Of a stretch of 64,000 nt of DNA, positions 51,301 through 64,000 are shown in pieces (positions within the stretch are counted from its first letter, which is position 1; every line of letters begins with the position of its first letter). The stretch is taken from positions 20,642,501-20,706,500 of the forward strand of contig OZ059896.1 in assembly GCA_964057225.1 (NCBI GenBank). Direction: 5' to 3'. The translations under genes and the position numbers were made by a program. The DNA is from Auanema rhodensis (Eukaryota > Nematoda > Chromadorea > Rhabditida > Rhabditidae). Below the pieces are notes generated by a model that made no database searches, was not told the DNA's origin, and worked only from the letters and a program-made list of their open reading frames with translations.

Positions 51301-54300
51301 AGATGTTTTTAGATTCCTTTTTTTAAGGCAAAAACGATGGACAATGTTATTCAACGAAAAAATTAATTCTTCAGGGTGAAAATCGAGGATATAAGTGTGA
51401 ACTTATATCAGTTGATATCTCGGTGCATTTTTAAGCTAGCGCAAATCTGATAACACAGATCGACGCAGCTTAAAAATCCGCATCGAATGCACTATACTAC
51501 ATTGAGAAACGCTTAATACAAAAATTAGTTATGATCGTTTGAAAAATGATGCATTAGTGTATGTTGAGTTTCCATGTACACTCAACATTGCTTCCAAAAA
51601 CATTTTGACAAAAATTTTTTCGAAAAATTTCAAAATAATTTAGCAAAAAGTAGATGTTTTTAGATTCCATTTTTCAAGGCAAAGACGATAGACAATGTTA
51701 TTCAACGAAAAAATTAATTCTTCAGGGTGAAAATCGAGGATATAAGTGTGAACTTATATCAGTTGATATCTCGGTGCATTTTCAAGCTAGCGCAAATCTG
51801 ATAACACAGATCGACGCAGCTTAAAAATCCGCATCGAATGCACTATACTACATTGAGAAACGCTTAATACAAAAATTAGTTATGATCGTTTGAAAAATGA
51901 TGCATTAGTGTATGTTGAGTTTCCATGTACACTCAACATTGCTTCCAAAAACATTTTGACAAAAATTTTTTCGAAAAATTTCAAAATAATTTAGCAAAAA
52001 GTAGATGTTTTTAGATTCCTTTTTTTAAGGCAAAAACGATGGACAATGTTATTCAACGAAAAAATTAATTCTTCAGGGTGAAAATCGAGGATATAAGTGT
52101 GAACATATATCAGTTGATATCTCGGTGCATTTTTAAGCTAGCGCAAATCTGATAACACAGATCGACGCAGCTTAAAAATCCGCATCGAATGCACTATACT
52201 ACATTGAGAAACGCTTAATACAAAAATTAGTTATGATCGTTTGAAAAATGATGCATTAGTGTATGTTGAGTTTCCATGTACACTCAACATTGCTTCCAAA
52301 AACATTTTGACAAAACTTTTTTCGAAAAATTTCAAAATAATTTAGCAAAAAGTAGATGTTTTTAGATTTCTTTTTTTAAGGCAAAAACGATGGACAATGT
52401 TATTCAACGAAAAAATTAGTTCTTCAGGGTGAAAATCGAGGATATAAGTGTGAACTTATATCAGTTGATATCTCGGTGCATTTTTAAGCTAGCGCAAATC
52501 TGATAACACAGATCGACGCAGCTTAAAAATCTGCATCGAATGCACTATACTACATCAAGAAACGCTTAATACAAAAATTAGTTATGATCGTTTGAAAAAT
52601 GATGCATTAGTGTATGTTGAGTTTCCATGTACACTCAACATTGCTTCCAAAAACATTTTGACAAAAATTTTTTCGAAAAATTTCAAAATAATTTAGCAAA
52701 AAGTAGATGTTTTTAGATTCCATTTTTCAAGGCAAAGACGATAGACAGTGTTATTCAACGAAAAAATCAATTCTTCAGGGTGAAAATCGAGGATATAAGT
52801 GTGAACTTATATCAGTTGATATCTCGGTGCATTTTCAAGCTAGCGCAAATCTGATAACACAGATCGACGCAGCTTAAAAATCCGCATCGAATGCACTATA
52901 CTACATTGAGAAACGCTTAATACAAAAATTAGTTATGATCGTTTGAAAAATGATGCATTAGTGTATGTTGAGTTTCCATGTACACTCAACATTGCTTCCA
53001 AAAACATTTTGACAAAAATTTTTTCGAAAAATTTCAAAATAATTTAGCAAAAAGTAGATGTTTTTAGATTCCATTTTTCAAGGCAAAGACGATAGACAAT
53101 GTTATTCAACGAAAAAATTAATTCTTCAGGGTGAAAATCGAGGATATAAGTGTGAATTTATATCAGTTGATATCTCGGTGCATTTTCAAGCTAGCGCAAA
53201 TCTGATAACACAGATCGACGCAGCTTAAAAATCCGCATCGAATGCACTATACTACATTGAGAAACGCTTAATACAAAAATTAGTTATGATCGTTTGAAAA
53301 ATGATGCATTAGTGTATGTTGAGTTTCCATGTACACTCAACATTGCTTCCAAAAACATTTTGACAAAAATTTTTTCGAAAAATTTCAAAATAATTTAGCA
53401 AAAAGTAGATGTTTTTAGATTCCATTTTTCAAGGCAAAGACGATAGACAGTGTTATTCAACGAAAAAATCAATTCTTCAGGGTGAAAATCGAGGATATAA
53501 GTGTGAACTTATATCAGTTGATATCTCGGTGCATTTTCAAGCTAGCGCAAATCTGATAACACAGATCGACGCAGCTTAAAAATCCGCATCGAATGCACTA
53601 TACTACATTGAGAAACGCTTAATACAAAAATTAGTTATGATCGTTTGAAAAATGATGCATTAGTGTATGTTGAGTTTCCATGTACACTCAACATTGCTTC
53701 CAAAAACATTTTGACAAAAATTTTTTCGAAAAATTTCAAAATAATTTAGCAAAAAGTAGATGTTTTTAGATTCCTTTTTTTAAGGCAAAAACAATGGACA
53801 ATGTTATTCAACGAAAAAATTAATTCTTCAGGGTGAAAATCGAGGATATAAGTGTGAACTTATATCAGTTGATATCTCGGTGCATTTTCAAGCTAGCGCA
53901 AATCTGATAACACAGATCGACGCAGCTTAAAAATCCGCATCGAATGCACTATACTACATTGAGAAACGCTTAATACAAAAATTAGTTATGATCGTTTGAA
54001 AAATGATGCATTAGTGTATGTTGAGTTTCCATGTACACTCAACATTGCTTCCAAAAACATTTTGACAAAAATTTTTTCGAAAAATTTCAAAATAATTTAG
54101 CAAAAAGTAGATGTTTTTAGATTCCATTTTTCAAGGCAAAGACGATAGACAGTGTTATTCAACGAAAAAATCAATTCTTCAGGGTGAAAATCGAGGATAT
54201 AAGTGTGAACTTATATCAGTTGATATCTCGGTGCATTTTCAAGCTAGCGCAAATCTGATAACACAGATCGACGCAGCTTAAAAATCCGCATCGAATGCAC

Positions 54301-55051
54301 TATACTACATTGAGAAACGCTTAATACAAAAATTAGTTATGATCGTTTGAAAAATGATGCATTAGTGTATGTTGAGTTTCCATGTACACTCAACATTGCT
54401 TCCAAAAACATTTTGACAAAAATTTTTTCGAAAAATTTCAAAATAATTTAGCAAAAAGTAGATGTTTTTAGATTCCTTTTTTTAAGGCAAAAACAATGGA
54501 CAATGTTATTCAACGAAAAAATTAATTCTTCAGGGTGAAAATCGAGGATATAAGTGTGAACTTATATCAGTTGATATCTCGGTGCATTTTCAAGCTAGCG
54601 CAAATCTGATAACACAGATCGACGCAGCTTAAAAATCCGCATCGAATGCACTATACTACATTGAGAAACGCTTAATACAAAAATTAGTTATGATCGTTTG
54701 AAAAATGATGCATTAGTGTATGTTGAGTTTCCATGTACACTCAACATTGCTTCCAAAAACATTTTGACAAAAATTTTTTCGAAAAATTTCAAAATAATTT
54801 AGCAAAAAGTAGATGTTTTTAGATTCCATTTTTCAAGGCAAAGACGATAGACAGTGTTATTCAACGAAAAAATCAATTCTTCAGGGTGAAAATCGAGGAT
54901 ATAAGTGTGAACTTATATCAGTTGATATCTCGGTGCATTTTCAAGCTAGCGCAAATCTGATAACACAGATCGACGCAGCTTAAAAATCCGCATCGAATGC
55001 ACTATACTACATTGAGAAACGCTTAATACAAAAATTAGTTATGATCGTTTG
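48385..55051 (+). repeat. Large higher-order unit 2, 19 monomers (6667 bp)
   Basis: This repeats unit 1 with the same landmarks at 49086, 49437, 50841, 51893, 52244, 52946 and 53648. Differences: the G143A monomer at unit-1 position 3 is missing; two G143A monomers in a row (43472, 43823) become alternating G143A and GATAG monomers (one more in total); the G143A monomer at 46279 has no counterpart; and an extra AAAACAATGG/A154G dimer is added at 54350-55051. Its second member has T62G, unlike unit 1. Confidence 0.92.
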
Positions 55052-56805
55052 AAAAATGATGCATTAGTGTATGTTGAGTTTCCATGTACACTCAACATTG
55101 CTTCCAAAAACATTTTGACAAAAATTTTTTCGAAAAATTTCAAAATAATTTAGCAAAAAGTAGATGTTTTTAGATTCCTTTTTTCAAGGCAAAGACGATG
55201 GACAATGTTATTCAACGAAAAAATTAATTCTTCAGGGTGAAAATAGAGGATATAAGTGTGAACTTATATCAGTTGATATCTCGGTGCATTTTTAAGCTAG
55301 CGCAAATCTGATAACACAGATCGGCGCAGCTTAAAATCCGCATCGAATGCACTATACTACATTGAGAAACGCTTGATACAAAAATTAGTTATGATCGTTT
55401 GAAAAATGATGCATTAGTGTATGTTGAGTTTCCATGTACACTCAACATTGCTTCCAAAAACAGTTTGACAAAAATTTTTTCGAAAAATTTCAAAATAATT
55501 TAGCAAAAAGTAGATGTTTTTAGATTCCATTTTTCAAGGCAAAGACGATAGACAATGTTATTCAACGAAAAAATTAATTCTTCAGGGTGAAAATCGAGGA
55601 TATAAGTGTGAATTTATATCAGTTGATATCTCGGTGCATTTTCAAGCTAGCGCAAATCTGATAACACAGATCGACGCAGCTTAAAAATCCGCATCGAATG
55701 CACTATACTACATTGAGAAACGCTTAATACAAAAATTAGTTATGATCGTTTGAAAAATGATGCATTAGTGTATGTTGAGTTTCCATGTACACTCAACATT
55801 GCTTCCAAAAACATTTTGACAAAAATTTTTTCGAAAAATTTCAAAATAATTTAGCAAAAAGTAGATGTTTTTAGATTTCTTTTTTTAAGGCAAAAACGAT
55901 GGACAATGTTATTCAACGAAAAAATTAGTTCTTCAGGGTGAAAATCGAGGATATAAGTGTGAACTTATATCAGTTGATATCTCGGTGCATTTTCAAGCTA
56001 GCGCAAATCTGATAACACAGATCGACGCAGCTTAAAAATCCGCATCGAATGCACTATACTACATTGAGAAACGCTTAATACAAAAATTAGTTATGATCGT
56101 TTGAAAAATGATGCATTAGTGTATGTTGAGTTTCCATGTACACTCAACATTGCTTCCAAAAACATTTTGACAAAAATTTTTTCGAAAAATTTCAAAATAA
56201 TTTAGCAAAAAGTAGATGTTTTTAGATTCCTTTTTTTAAGGCAAAAACGATGGACAATGTTATTCAACGAAAAAATTAATTCTTCAGGGTGAAAATCGAG
56301 GATATAAGTGTGAACTTATATCAGTTGATATCTCGGTGCATTTTCAAGCTAGCGCAAATCTGATAACACAGATCGACGCAGCTTAAAAATCCGCATCGAA
56401 TGCACTATACTACATTGAGAAACGCTTAATACAAAAATTAGTTATGATCGTTTGAAAAATGATGCATTAGTGTATGTTGAGTTTCCATGTACACTCAACA
56501 TTGCTTCCAAAAACATTTTGACAAAAATTTTTTCGAAAAATTTCAAAATAATTTAGCAAAAAGTAGATGTTTTTAGATTCCATTTTTCAAGGCAAAGACG
56601 ATAGACAGTGTTATTCAACGAAAAAATCAATTCTTCAGGGTGAAAATCGAGGATATAAGTGTGAACTTATATCAGTTGATATCTCGGTGCATTTTCAAGC
56701 TAGCGCAAATCTGATAACACAGATCGACGCAGCTTAAAAATCCGCATCGAATGCACTATACTACATTGAGAAACGCTTAATACAAAAATTAGTTATGATC
56801 GTTTG
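55052..56805 (+). repeat. Start of a third large unit, then divergence
   Basis: Starts are 55052, 55402, 55753, 56104 and 56455. The first two match the start of unit 2 (AAATAGAGG 350-bp, then T62G with C212T). The third carries GATTTC and TTAGTTC but a normal ATTTTTT tract and C242, so it looks recombinant between two unit members. The unit order is then lost. Confidence 0.87.
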
Positions 56806-59800
56806 AAAAATGATGCATTAGTGTATGTTGAGTTTCCATGTACACTCAACATTGCTTCCAAAAACATTTTGACAAAAATTTTTTCGAAAAATTTCAAAAT
56901 AATTTAGCAAAAAGTAGATGTTTTTAGATTCCTTTTTTTAAGGCAAAAACGATGGACAATGTTATTCAACGAAAAAATTAATTCTTCAGGGTGAAAATCG
57001 AGGATATAAGTGTGAACTTATATCAGTTGATATCTCGGTGCATTTTTAAGCTAGCGCAAATCTGATAACACAGATCGACGCAGCTTAAAAATCCGCATCG
57101 AATGCACTATACTACATTGAGAAACGCTTAATACAAAAATTAGTTATGATCGTTTGAAAAATGATGCATTAGTGTATGTTGAGTTTCCATGTACACTCAA
57201 CATTGCTTCCAAAAACATTTTGACAAAAATTTTTTCGAAAAATTTCAAAATAATTTAGCAAAAAGTAGATGTTTTTAGATTCCATTTTTCAAGGCAAAGA
57301 CGATAGACAATGTTATTCAACGAAAAAATTAATTCTTCAGGGTGAAAATCGAGGATATAAGTGTGAACTTATATCAGTTGATATCTCGGTGCATTTTCAA
57401 GCTAGCGCAAATCTGATAACACAGATCGACGCAGCTTAAAAATCCGCATCGAATGCACTATACTACATTGAGAAACGCTTAATACAAAAATTAGTTATGA
57501 TCGTTTGAAAAATGATGCATTAGTGTATGTTGAGTTTCCATGTACACTCAACATTGCTTCCAAAAACATTTTGACAAAAATTTTTTCGAAAAATTTCAAA
57601 ATAATTTAGCAAAAAGTAGATGTTGTTAGATTCCTTTTTTTAAGGCAAAAACGATGGACAATGTTATTCAACGAAAAAATTAATTCTTCAGGGTGAAAAT
57701 CGAGGATATAAGTGTGAACTTATATCAGTTGATATCTCGGTGCATTTTTAAGCTAGCGCAAATCTGATAACACAGATCGACGCAGCTTAAAAATCCGCAT
57801 CGAATGCACTATACTACATTGAGAAACGCTTAATACAAAAATTAGTTATGATCGTTTGAAAAATGATGCATTAGTGTATGTTGAGTTTCCATGTACACTC
57901 AACATTGCTTCCAAAAACATTTTGACAAAAATTTTTTCGAAAAATTTCAAAATAATTTAGCAAAAAGTAGATGTTTTTAGATTCCATTTTTCAAGGCAAA
58001 GACGATAGACAATGTTATTCAACGAAAAAATTAATTCTTCAGGGTGAAAATCGAGGATATAAGTGTGAACTTATATCAGTTGATATCTCGGTGCATTTTC
58101 AAGCTAGCGCAAATCTGATAACACAGATCGACGCAGCTTAAAAATCCGCATCGAATGCACTATACTACATTGAGAAACGCTTAATACAAAAATTAGTTAT
58201 GATCGTTTGAAAAATGATGCATTAGTGTATGTTGAGTTTCCATGTACACTCAACATTGCTTCCAAAAACATTTTGACAAAAATTTTTTCGAAAAATTTCA
58301 AAATAATTTAGCAAAAAGTAGATGTTTTTAGATTCCATTTTTCAAGGCAAAGACGATAGACAGTGTTATTCAACGAAAAAATCAATTCTTCAGGGTGAAA
58401 ATCGAGGATATAAGTGTGAACTTATATCAGTTGATATCTCGGTGCATTTTCAAGCTAGCGCAAATCTGATAACACAGATCGACGCAGCTTAAAAATCCGC
58501 ATCGAATGCACTATACTACATTGAGAAACGCTTAATACAAAAATTAGTTATGATCGTTTGAAAAATGATGCATTAGTGTATGTTGAGTTTCCATGTACAC
58601 TCAACATTGCTTCCAAAAACATTTTGACAAAAATTTTTTCGAAAAATTTCAAAATAATTTAGCAAAAAGTAGATGTTTTTAGATTCCTTTTTTTAAGGCA
58701 AAAACGATGGACAATGTTATTCAACGAAAAAATTAATTCTTCAGGGTGAAAATCGAGGATATAAGTGTGAACTTATATCAGTTGATATCTCGGTGCATTT
58801 TTAAGCTAGCGCAAATCTGATAACACAGATCGACGCAGCTTAAAAATCCGCATCGAATGCACTATACTACATTGAGAAACGCTTAATACAAAAATTAGTT
58901 ATGATCGTTTGAAAAATGATGCATTAGTGTATGTTGAGTTTCCATGTACACTCAACATTGCTTCCAAAAACATTTTGACAAAAATTTTTTCGAAAAATTT
59001 CAAAATAATTTAGCAAAAAGTAGATGTTTTTAGATTCCATTTTTCAAGGCAAAGACGATAGACAATGTTATTCAACGAAAAAATTAATTCTTCAGGGTGA
59101 AAATCGAGGATATAAGTGTGAACTTATATCAGTTGATATCTCGGTGCATTTTCAAGCTAGCGCAAATCTGATAACACAGATCGACGCAGCTTAAAAATCC
59201 GCATCGAATGCACTATACTACATTGAGAAACGCTTAATACAAAAATTAGTTATGATCGTTTGAAAAATGATGCATTAGTGTATGTTGAGTTTCCATGTAC
59301 ACTCAACATTGCTTCCAAAAACATTTTGACAAAAATTTTTTCGAAAAATTTCAAAATAATTTAGCAAAAAGTAGATGTTTTTAGATTCCTTTTTTTAAGG
59401 CAAAAACGATGGACAATGTTATTCAACGAAAAAATTAATTCTTCAGGGTGAAAATCGAGGATATAAGTGTGAACTTATATCAGTTGATATCTCGGTGCAT
59501 TTTTAAGCTAGCGCAAATCTGATAACACAGATCGACGCAGCTTAAAAATCCGCATCGAATGCACTATACTACATTGAGAAACGCTTAATACAAAAATTAG
59601 TTATGATCGTTTGAAAAATGATGCATTAGTGTATGTTGAGTTTCCATGTACACTCAACATTGCTTCCAAAAACATTTTGACAAAAATTTTTTCGAAAAAT
59701 TTCAAAATAATTTAGCAAAAAGTAGATGTTTTTAGATTCCATTTTTCAAGGCAAAGACGATAGACAATGTTATTCAACGAAAAAATTAATTCTTCAGGGT

Positions 59801-62772
59801 GAAAATCGAGGATATAAGTGTGAACTTATATCAGTTGATATCTCGGTGCATTTTCAAGCTAGCGCAAATCTGATAACACAGATCGACGCAGCTTAAAAAT
59901 CCGCATCGAATGCACTATACTACATTGAGAAACGCTTAATACAAAAATTAGTTATGATCGTTTGAAAAATGATGCATTAGTGTATGTTGAGTTTCCATGT
60001 ACACTCAACATTGCTTCCAAAAACATTTTGACAAAAATTTTTTCGAAAAATTTCAAAATAATTTAGCAAAAAGTAGATGTTTTTAGATTCCATTTTTCAA
60101 GGCAAAGACGATAGACAATGTTATTCAACGAAAAAATTAATTCTTCAGGGTGAAAATCGAGGATATAAGTGTGAACTTATATCAGTTGATATCTCGGTGC
60201 ATTTTCAAGCTAGCGCAAATCTGATAACACAGATCGACGCAGCTTAAAAATCCGCATCGAATGCACTATACTACATTGAGAAACGCTTAATACAAAAATT
60301 AGTTATGATCGTTTGAAAAATGATGCATTAGTGTATGTTGAGTTTCCATGTACACTCAACATTGCTTCCAAAAACATTTTGACAAAACTTTTTTCGAAAA
60401 ATTTCAAAATAATTTAGCAAAAAGTAGATGTTTTTAGATTTCTTTTTTTAAGGCAAAAACGATGGACAATGTTATTCAACGAAAAAATTAGTTCTTCAGG
60501 GTGAAAATCGAGGATATAAGTGTGAACTTATATCAGTTGATATCTCGGTGCATTTTTAAGCTAGCGCAAATCTGATAACACAGATCGACGCAGCTTAAAA
60601 ATCTGCATCGAATGCACTATACTACATCAAGAAACGCTTAATACAAAAATTAGTTATGATCGTTTGAAAAATGATGCATTAGTGTATGTTGAGTTTCCAT
60701 GTACACTCAACATTGCTTCCAAAAACATTTTGACAAAAATTTTTTCGAAAAATTTCAAAATAATTTAGCAAAAAGTAGATGTTTTTAGATTCCTTTTTTT
60801 AAAGCAAAAACGATGGACAATGTTATTCAACGAAAAAATTAATTCTTCAGGGTGAAAATCGAGGATATAAGTGTGAACTTATATCAGTTGATATCTCGGT
60901 GCATTTTCAAGCTAGCGCAAATCTGATAACACAGATCGACGCAGCTTAAAAATCCGCATCGAATGCACTATACTACATTGAGAAACGCTTAATACAAAAA
61001 TTAGTTATGATCGTTTGAAAAATGATGCATTAGTGTATGTTGAGTTTCCATGTACACTCAACATTGCTTCCAAAAACATTTTGACAAAAATTTTTTCGAA
61101 AAATTTCAAAATAATTTAGCAAAAAGTAGATGTTTTTAGATTCCATTTTTCAAGGCAAAGACGATAGACAGTGTTATTCAACGAAAAAATCAATTCTTCA
61201 GGGTGAAAATCGAGGATATAAGTGTGAACTTATATCAGTTGATATCTCGGTGCATTTTCAAGCTAGCGCAAATCTGATAACACAGATCGACGCAGCTTAA
61301 AAATCCGCATCGAATGCACTATACTACATTGAGAAACGCTTAATACAAAAATTAGTTATGATCGTTTGAAAAATGATGCATTAGTGTATGTTGAGTTTCC
61401 ATGTACACTCAACATTGCTTCCAAAAACATTTTGACAAAAATTTTTTCGAAAAATTTCAAAATAATTTAGCAAAAAGTAGATGTTTTTAGATTCCTTTTT
61501 TTAAGGCAAAAACGATGGACAATGTTATTCAACGAAAAAATTAATTCTTCAGGGTGAAAATCGAGGATATAAGTGTGAACTTATATCAGTTGATATCTCG
61601 GTGCATTTTTAAGCTAGCGCAAATCTGATAACACAGATCGACGCAGCTTAAAAATCCGCATCGAATGCACTATACTACATTGAGAAACGCTTAATACAAA
61701 AATTAGTTATGATCGTTTGAAAAATGATGCATTAGTGTATGTTGAGTTTCCATGTACACTCAACATTGCTTCCAAAAACATTTTGACAAAAATTTTTTCG
61801 AAAAATTTCAAAATAATTTAGCAAAAAGTAGATGTTTTTAGATTCCATTTTTCAAGGCAAAGACGATAGACAATGTTATTCAACGAAAAAATTAATTCTT
61901 CAGGGTGAAAATCGAGGATATAAGTGTGAACTTATATCAGTTGATATCTCGGTGCATTTTCAAGCTAGCGCAAATCTGATAACACAGATCGACGCAGCTT
62001 AAAAATCCGCATCGAATGCACTATACTACATTGAGAAACGCTTAATACAAAAATTAGTTATGATCGTTTGAAAAATGATGCATTAGTGTATGTTGAGTTT
62101 CCATGTACACTCAACATTGCTTCCAAAAACATTTTGACAAAACTTTTTTCGAAAAATTTCAAAATAATTTAGCAAAAAGTAGATGTTTTTAGATTTCTTT
62201 TTTTAAGGCAAAAACGATGGACAATGTTATTCAACGAAAAAATTAATTCTTCAGGGTGAAAATCGAGGATATAAGTGTGAACTTATATCAGTTGATATCT
62301 CGGTGCATTTTTAAGCTAGCGCAAATCTGATAACACAGATCGACGCAGCTTAAAAATCCGCATCGAATGCACTATACTACATTGAGAAACGCTTAATACA
62401 AAAATTAGTTATGATCGTTTGAAAAATGATGCATTAGTGTATGTTGAGTTTCCATGTACACTCAACATTGCTTCCAAAAACATTTTGACAAAAATTTTTT
62501 CGAAAAATTTCAAAATAATTTAGCAAAAAGTAGATGTTTTTAGATTCCATTTTTCAAGGCAAAGACGATAGACAATGTTATTCAACGAAAAAATTAATTC
62601 TTCAGGGTGAAAATCGAGGATATAAGTGTGAACTTATATCAGTTGATATCTCGGTGCATTTTCAAGCTAGCGCAAATCTGATAACACAGATCGACGCAGC
62701 TTAAAAATCCGCATCGAATGCACTATACTACATTGAGAAACGCTTAATACAAAAATTAGTTATGATCGTTTG
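56806..62772 (+). repeat. Mostly dimeric array, 702-bp period
   Basis: Seventeen monomers start at 56806 and then every 351 bp. The main unit is a G143A/T242 monomer followed by a GATAG/C242 monomer, clear at 56806-58209, 58561-59964 and 61369-62070. A154G/T174C monomers interrupt at 58210 and 61018. ACTTTTTTCG/GATTTC monomers stand in the first position at 60316 and 62071. Private changes are GTTGTTAG near 57625 and AAAGCAAAA near 60812. Confidence 0.9.
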
Positions 62773-63824
62773 AAAAATGATGCATTAGTGTATGTTGAGT
62801 TTCCATGTACACTCAACATTGCTTCCAAAAACATTTTGACAAAACTTTTTTCGAAAAATTTCAAAATAATTTAGCAAAAAGTAGATGTTTTTAGATTTCT
62901 TTTTTTAAGGCAAAAACGATGGACAATGTTATTCAACGAAAAAATTAGTTCTTCAGGGTGAAAATCGAGGATATAAGTGTGAACTTATATCAGTTGATAT
63001 CTCGGTGCATTTTTAAGCTAGCGCAAATCTGATAACACAGATCGACGCAGCTTAAAAATCTGCATCGAATGCACTATACTACATCAAGAAACGCTTGATA
63101 CAAAAATTAGTTATGATCGTTTGAAAAATGATGCATTAGTGTATGTTGAGTTTCCATGTACACTCAACATTGCTTCCAAAAACATTTTGACAAAAATTTT
63201 TTCGAAAAATTTCAAAATAATTTAGCAAAAAGTAGATGTTTTTAGATTCCATTTTTCAAGGCAAAGACGATAGACAATGTTATTCAACGAAAAAATTAAT
63301 TCTTCAGGGTGAAAATCGAGGATATAAGTGTGAACTTATATCAGTTGATATCTCGGTGCATTTTTAAGCTAGCGCAAATCTGATAACACAGATCGACGCA
63401 GCTTAAAAATCCACATCGAATGCACTATACTACATTGAGAAACGCTTGATACAAAAATTAGTTATGATCGTTTGAAAAATGATGCATTAGTGTATGTTGA
63501 GTTTCCATGTACACTCAACATTGCTTCCAAAAACATTTTGACAAAAATTTTTTCGAAAAATTTCAAAATAATTTAGCGAAAAGTAGATGTTTTTAGATTC
63601 CTTTTTTCAAGGCAAAGACGATGGACAATGTTATTCAACGAAAAAATTAATTCTTCAGGGTGAAAATCGAGGATATAAGTGTGAACTTATATCAGTTGAT
63701 ATCTCGGTGCATTTTTAAGCTAGCGCAAATCTGATAACACAGATCGGCGCAGCTTAAAATCCGCATCGAATGCACTATACTACATTGAGAAACGCTTGAT
63801 ACAAAAATTAGTTATGATCGTTTG
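62773..63824 (+). repeat. Three monomers at the right end
   Basis: Starts are 62773 (ACTTTTTTCG, TTAGTTC, CTG/CATCAAG), 63124 (GATAG, T242, with a private CCACATCG) and 63475 (GCGAAAAG, CCTTTTTTC, A273G, 350 bp). The 350-bp form returns here after an absence since 55323. Confidence 0.88.
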
Positions 63825-64000
63825 AAAAATGATGCATTAGTGTATGTTGAGTTTCCATGTACACTCAACATTGCTTCCAAAAACATTTTTACAAAAATTT
63901 TTTCGAAAAATTTCAAAATAATTTAGCAAAAAGTAGATGTTTTTAGATTCCTTTTTTTAAGGCAAAAACGATGGACAATGTTATTCAACGAAAAAATTAA
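63825..64000 (+). repeat. Partial monomer cut by the window end
   Basis: This is the first 176 bp of a monomer with G143A and a private ATTTTTACAA near position 66. It stops inside the A-rich stretch after CAACG, which shows that the array continues to the right. Confidence 0.97.

Larger units (their letters stand above)
1..64000. repeat. Satellite DNA array, 351-bp monomer, fills the window
   Basis: The same unit recurs head to tail through the whole window, always in one orientation. Taking the unit to begin at AAAAATGATGCATTAG, starts fall at 1, 352, 703, 1054, 1405, 1757 and so on to 63825, giving 182 complete monomers and one partial. Most are 351 bp. About 31 are 350 bp through loss of one A in the run at positions 282-286 (linked to A273G). 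About 17 carry an extra A near positions 167-172. Three have lost a base in other A/T tracts, and one is 310 bp. Neighbouring monomers differ by a few substitutions only. Stops occur in every frame of a typical monomer, so it is not protein coding. Known biology: such arrays make up centromeric and pericentromeric heterochromatin. The location is inferred, and the family is not one I recognise. Confidence 0.99.

Noticed and set aside
1-64000. CRISPR array
   Set aside because: The repeat is 351 bp with no unique spacers; the whole unit is conserved.
1-64000. Ribosomal RNA, histone or other tandem gene cluster
   Set aside because: No RNA gene signature, no long open frames and no Pol III A/B boxes that I could recognise in the monomer.
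1-64000. Drosophila 1.688 (359-bp) or Tribolium TCAST type satellite
   Set aside because: The A/T-tract stretch is superficially similar, but the length and the rest of the unit do not match what I can recall. I cannot support a family assignment without a database search.

Overview
The window is one uninterrupted tandem array of satellite DNA. A single AT-rich monomer, typically 351 bp, is repeated head to tail on the same strand from base 1 to base 64000. I saw no gene, RNA gene, transposon, unique spacer or inversion. Taking the first base as phase 1, there are 182 complete monomers plus a 176-bp partial one at the right end. The length bookkeeping closes exactly: 182 x 351, minus 41 for one truncated monomer, minus 17 net for scattered 1-bp indels, gives 63824, and the last partial monomer starts at 63825. 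Both ends are cut inside the array, so it continues beyond the window.

The organism is a eukaryote, because long homogeneous satellite arrays of this type are pericentromeric or heterochromatic DNA. Monomer 1 has 31% GC (110 of 351). It holds 13 CpG where about 8.6 are expected, so CpG is not depleted, which argues against a heavily methylated vertebrate or plant genome. An insect or other invertebrate is my best guess; I do not recognise the satellite family.

Monomers differ at a limited set of diagnostic sites, often linked, and these sites reveal nested higher-order repeats (HORs) that change along the array. At 1-10 kb there are tetramer (1404 bp), dimer and trimer duplications. At 10.2-13.7 kb there are two copies of a 1755-bp pentamer. 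At 14.4-19.0 kb there is a 1052-bp trimer array. At 19-26.6 kb there is a mosaic of monomer types with one truncated chimeric monomer (20706-21015). At 26.6-34 kb there are three copies of a 1403-bp tetramer with edge variants. At 34-42 kb a pentamer block is duplicated 4.2 kb apart. At 42.1-55.1 kb there are two large units of 18 and 19 monomers (6316 and 6667 bp). At 56.8-62.8 kb there is mostly a 702-bp dimer.

Three broad zones can be told apart by private variants. The AC doublet at monomer positions 186-187 is found only up to 33.5 kb. The 350-bp form (A273G plus loss of one A) is dense from 10.8 to 39 kb. The variants G143A and A154G appear only from about 35.5 kb onward. This is the pattern expected from unequal crossing-over and gene conversion homogenising local neighbourhoods. 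Each monomer also carries two perfect 9-bp inverted repeats (positions 20-28/39-47 and 198-206/211-219) and a near-palindromic A/T tract centred on TTCGAA.
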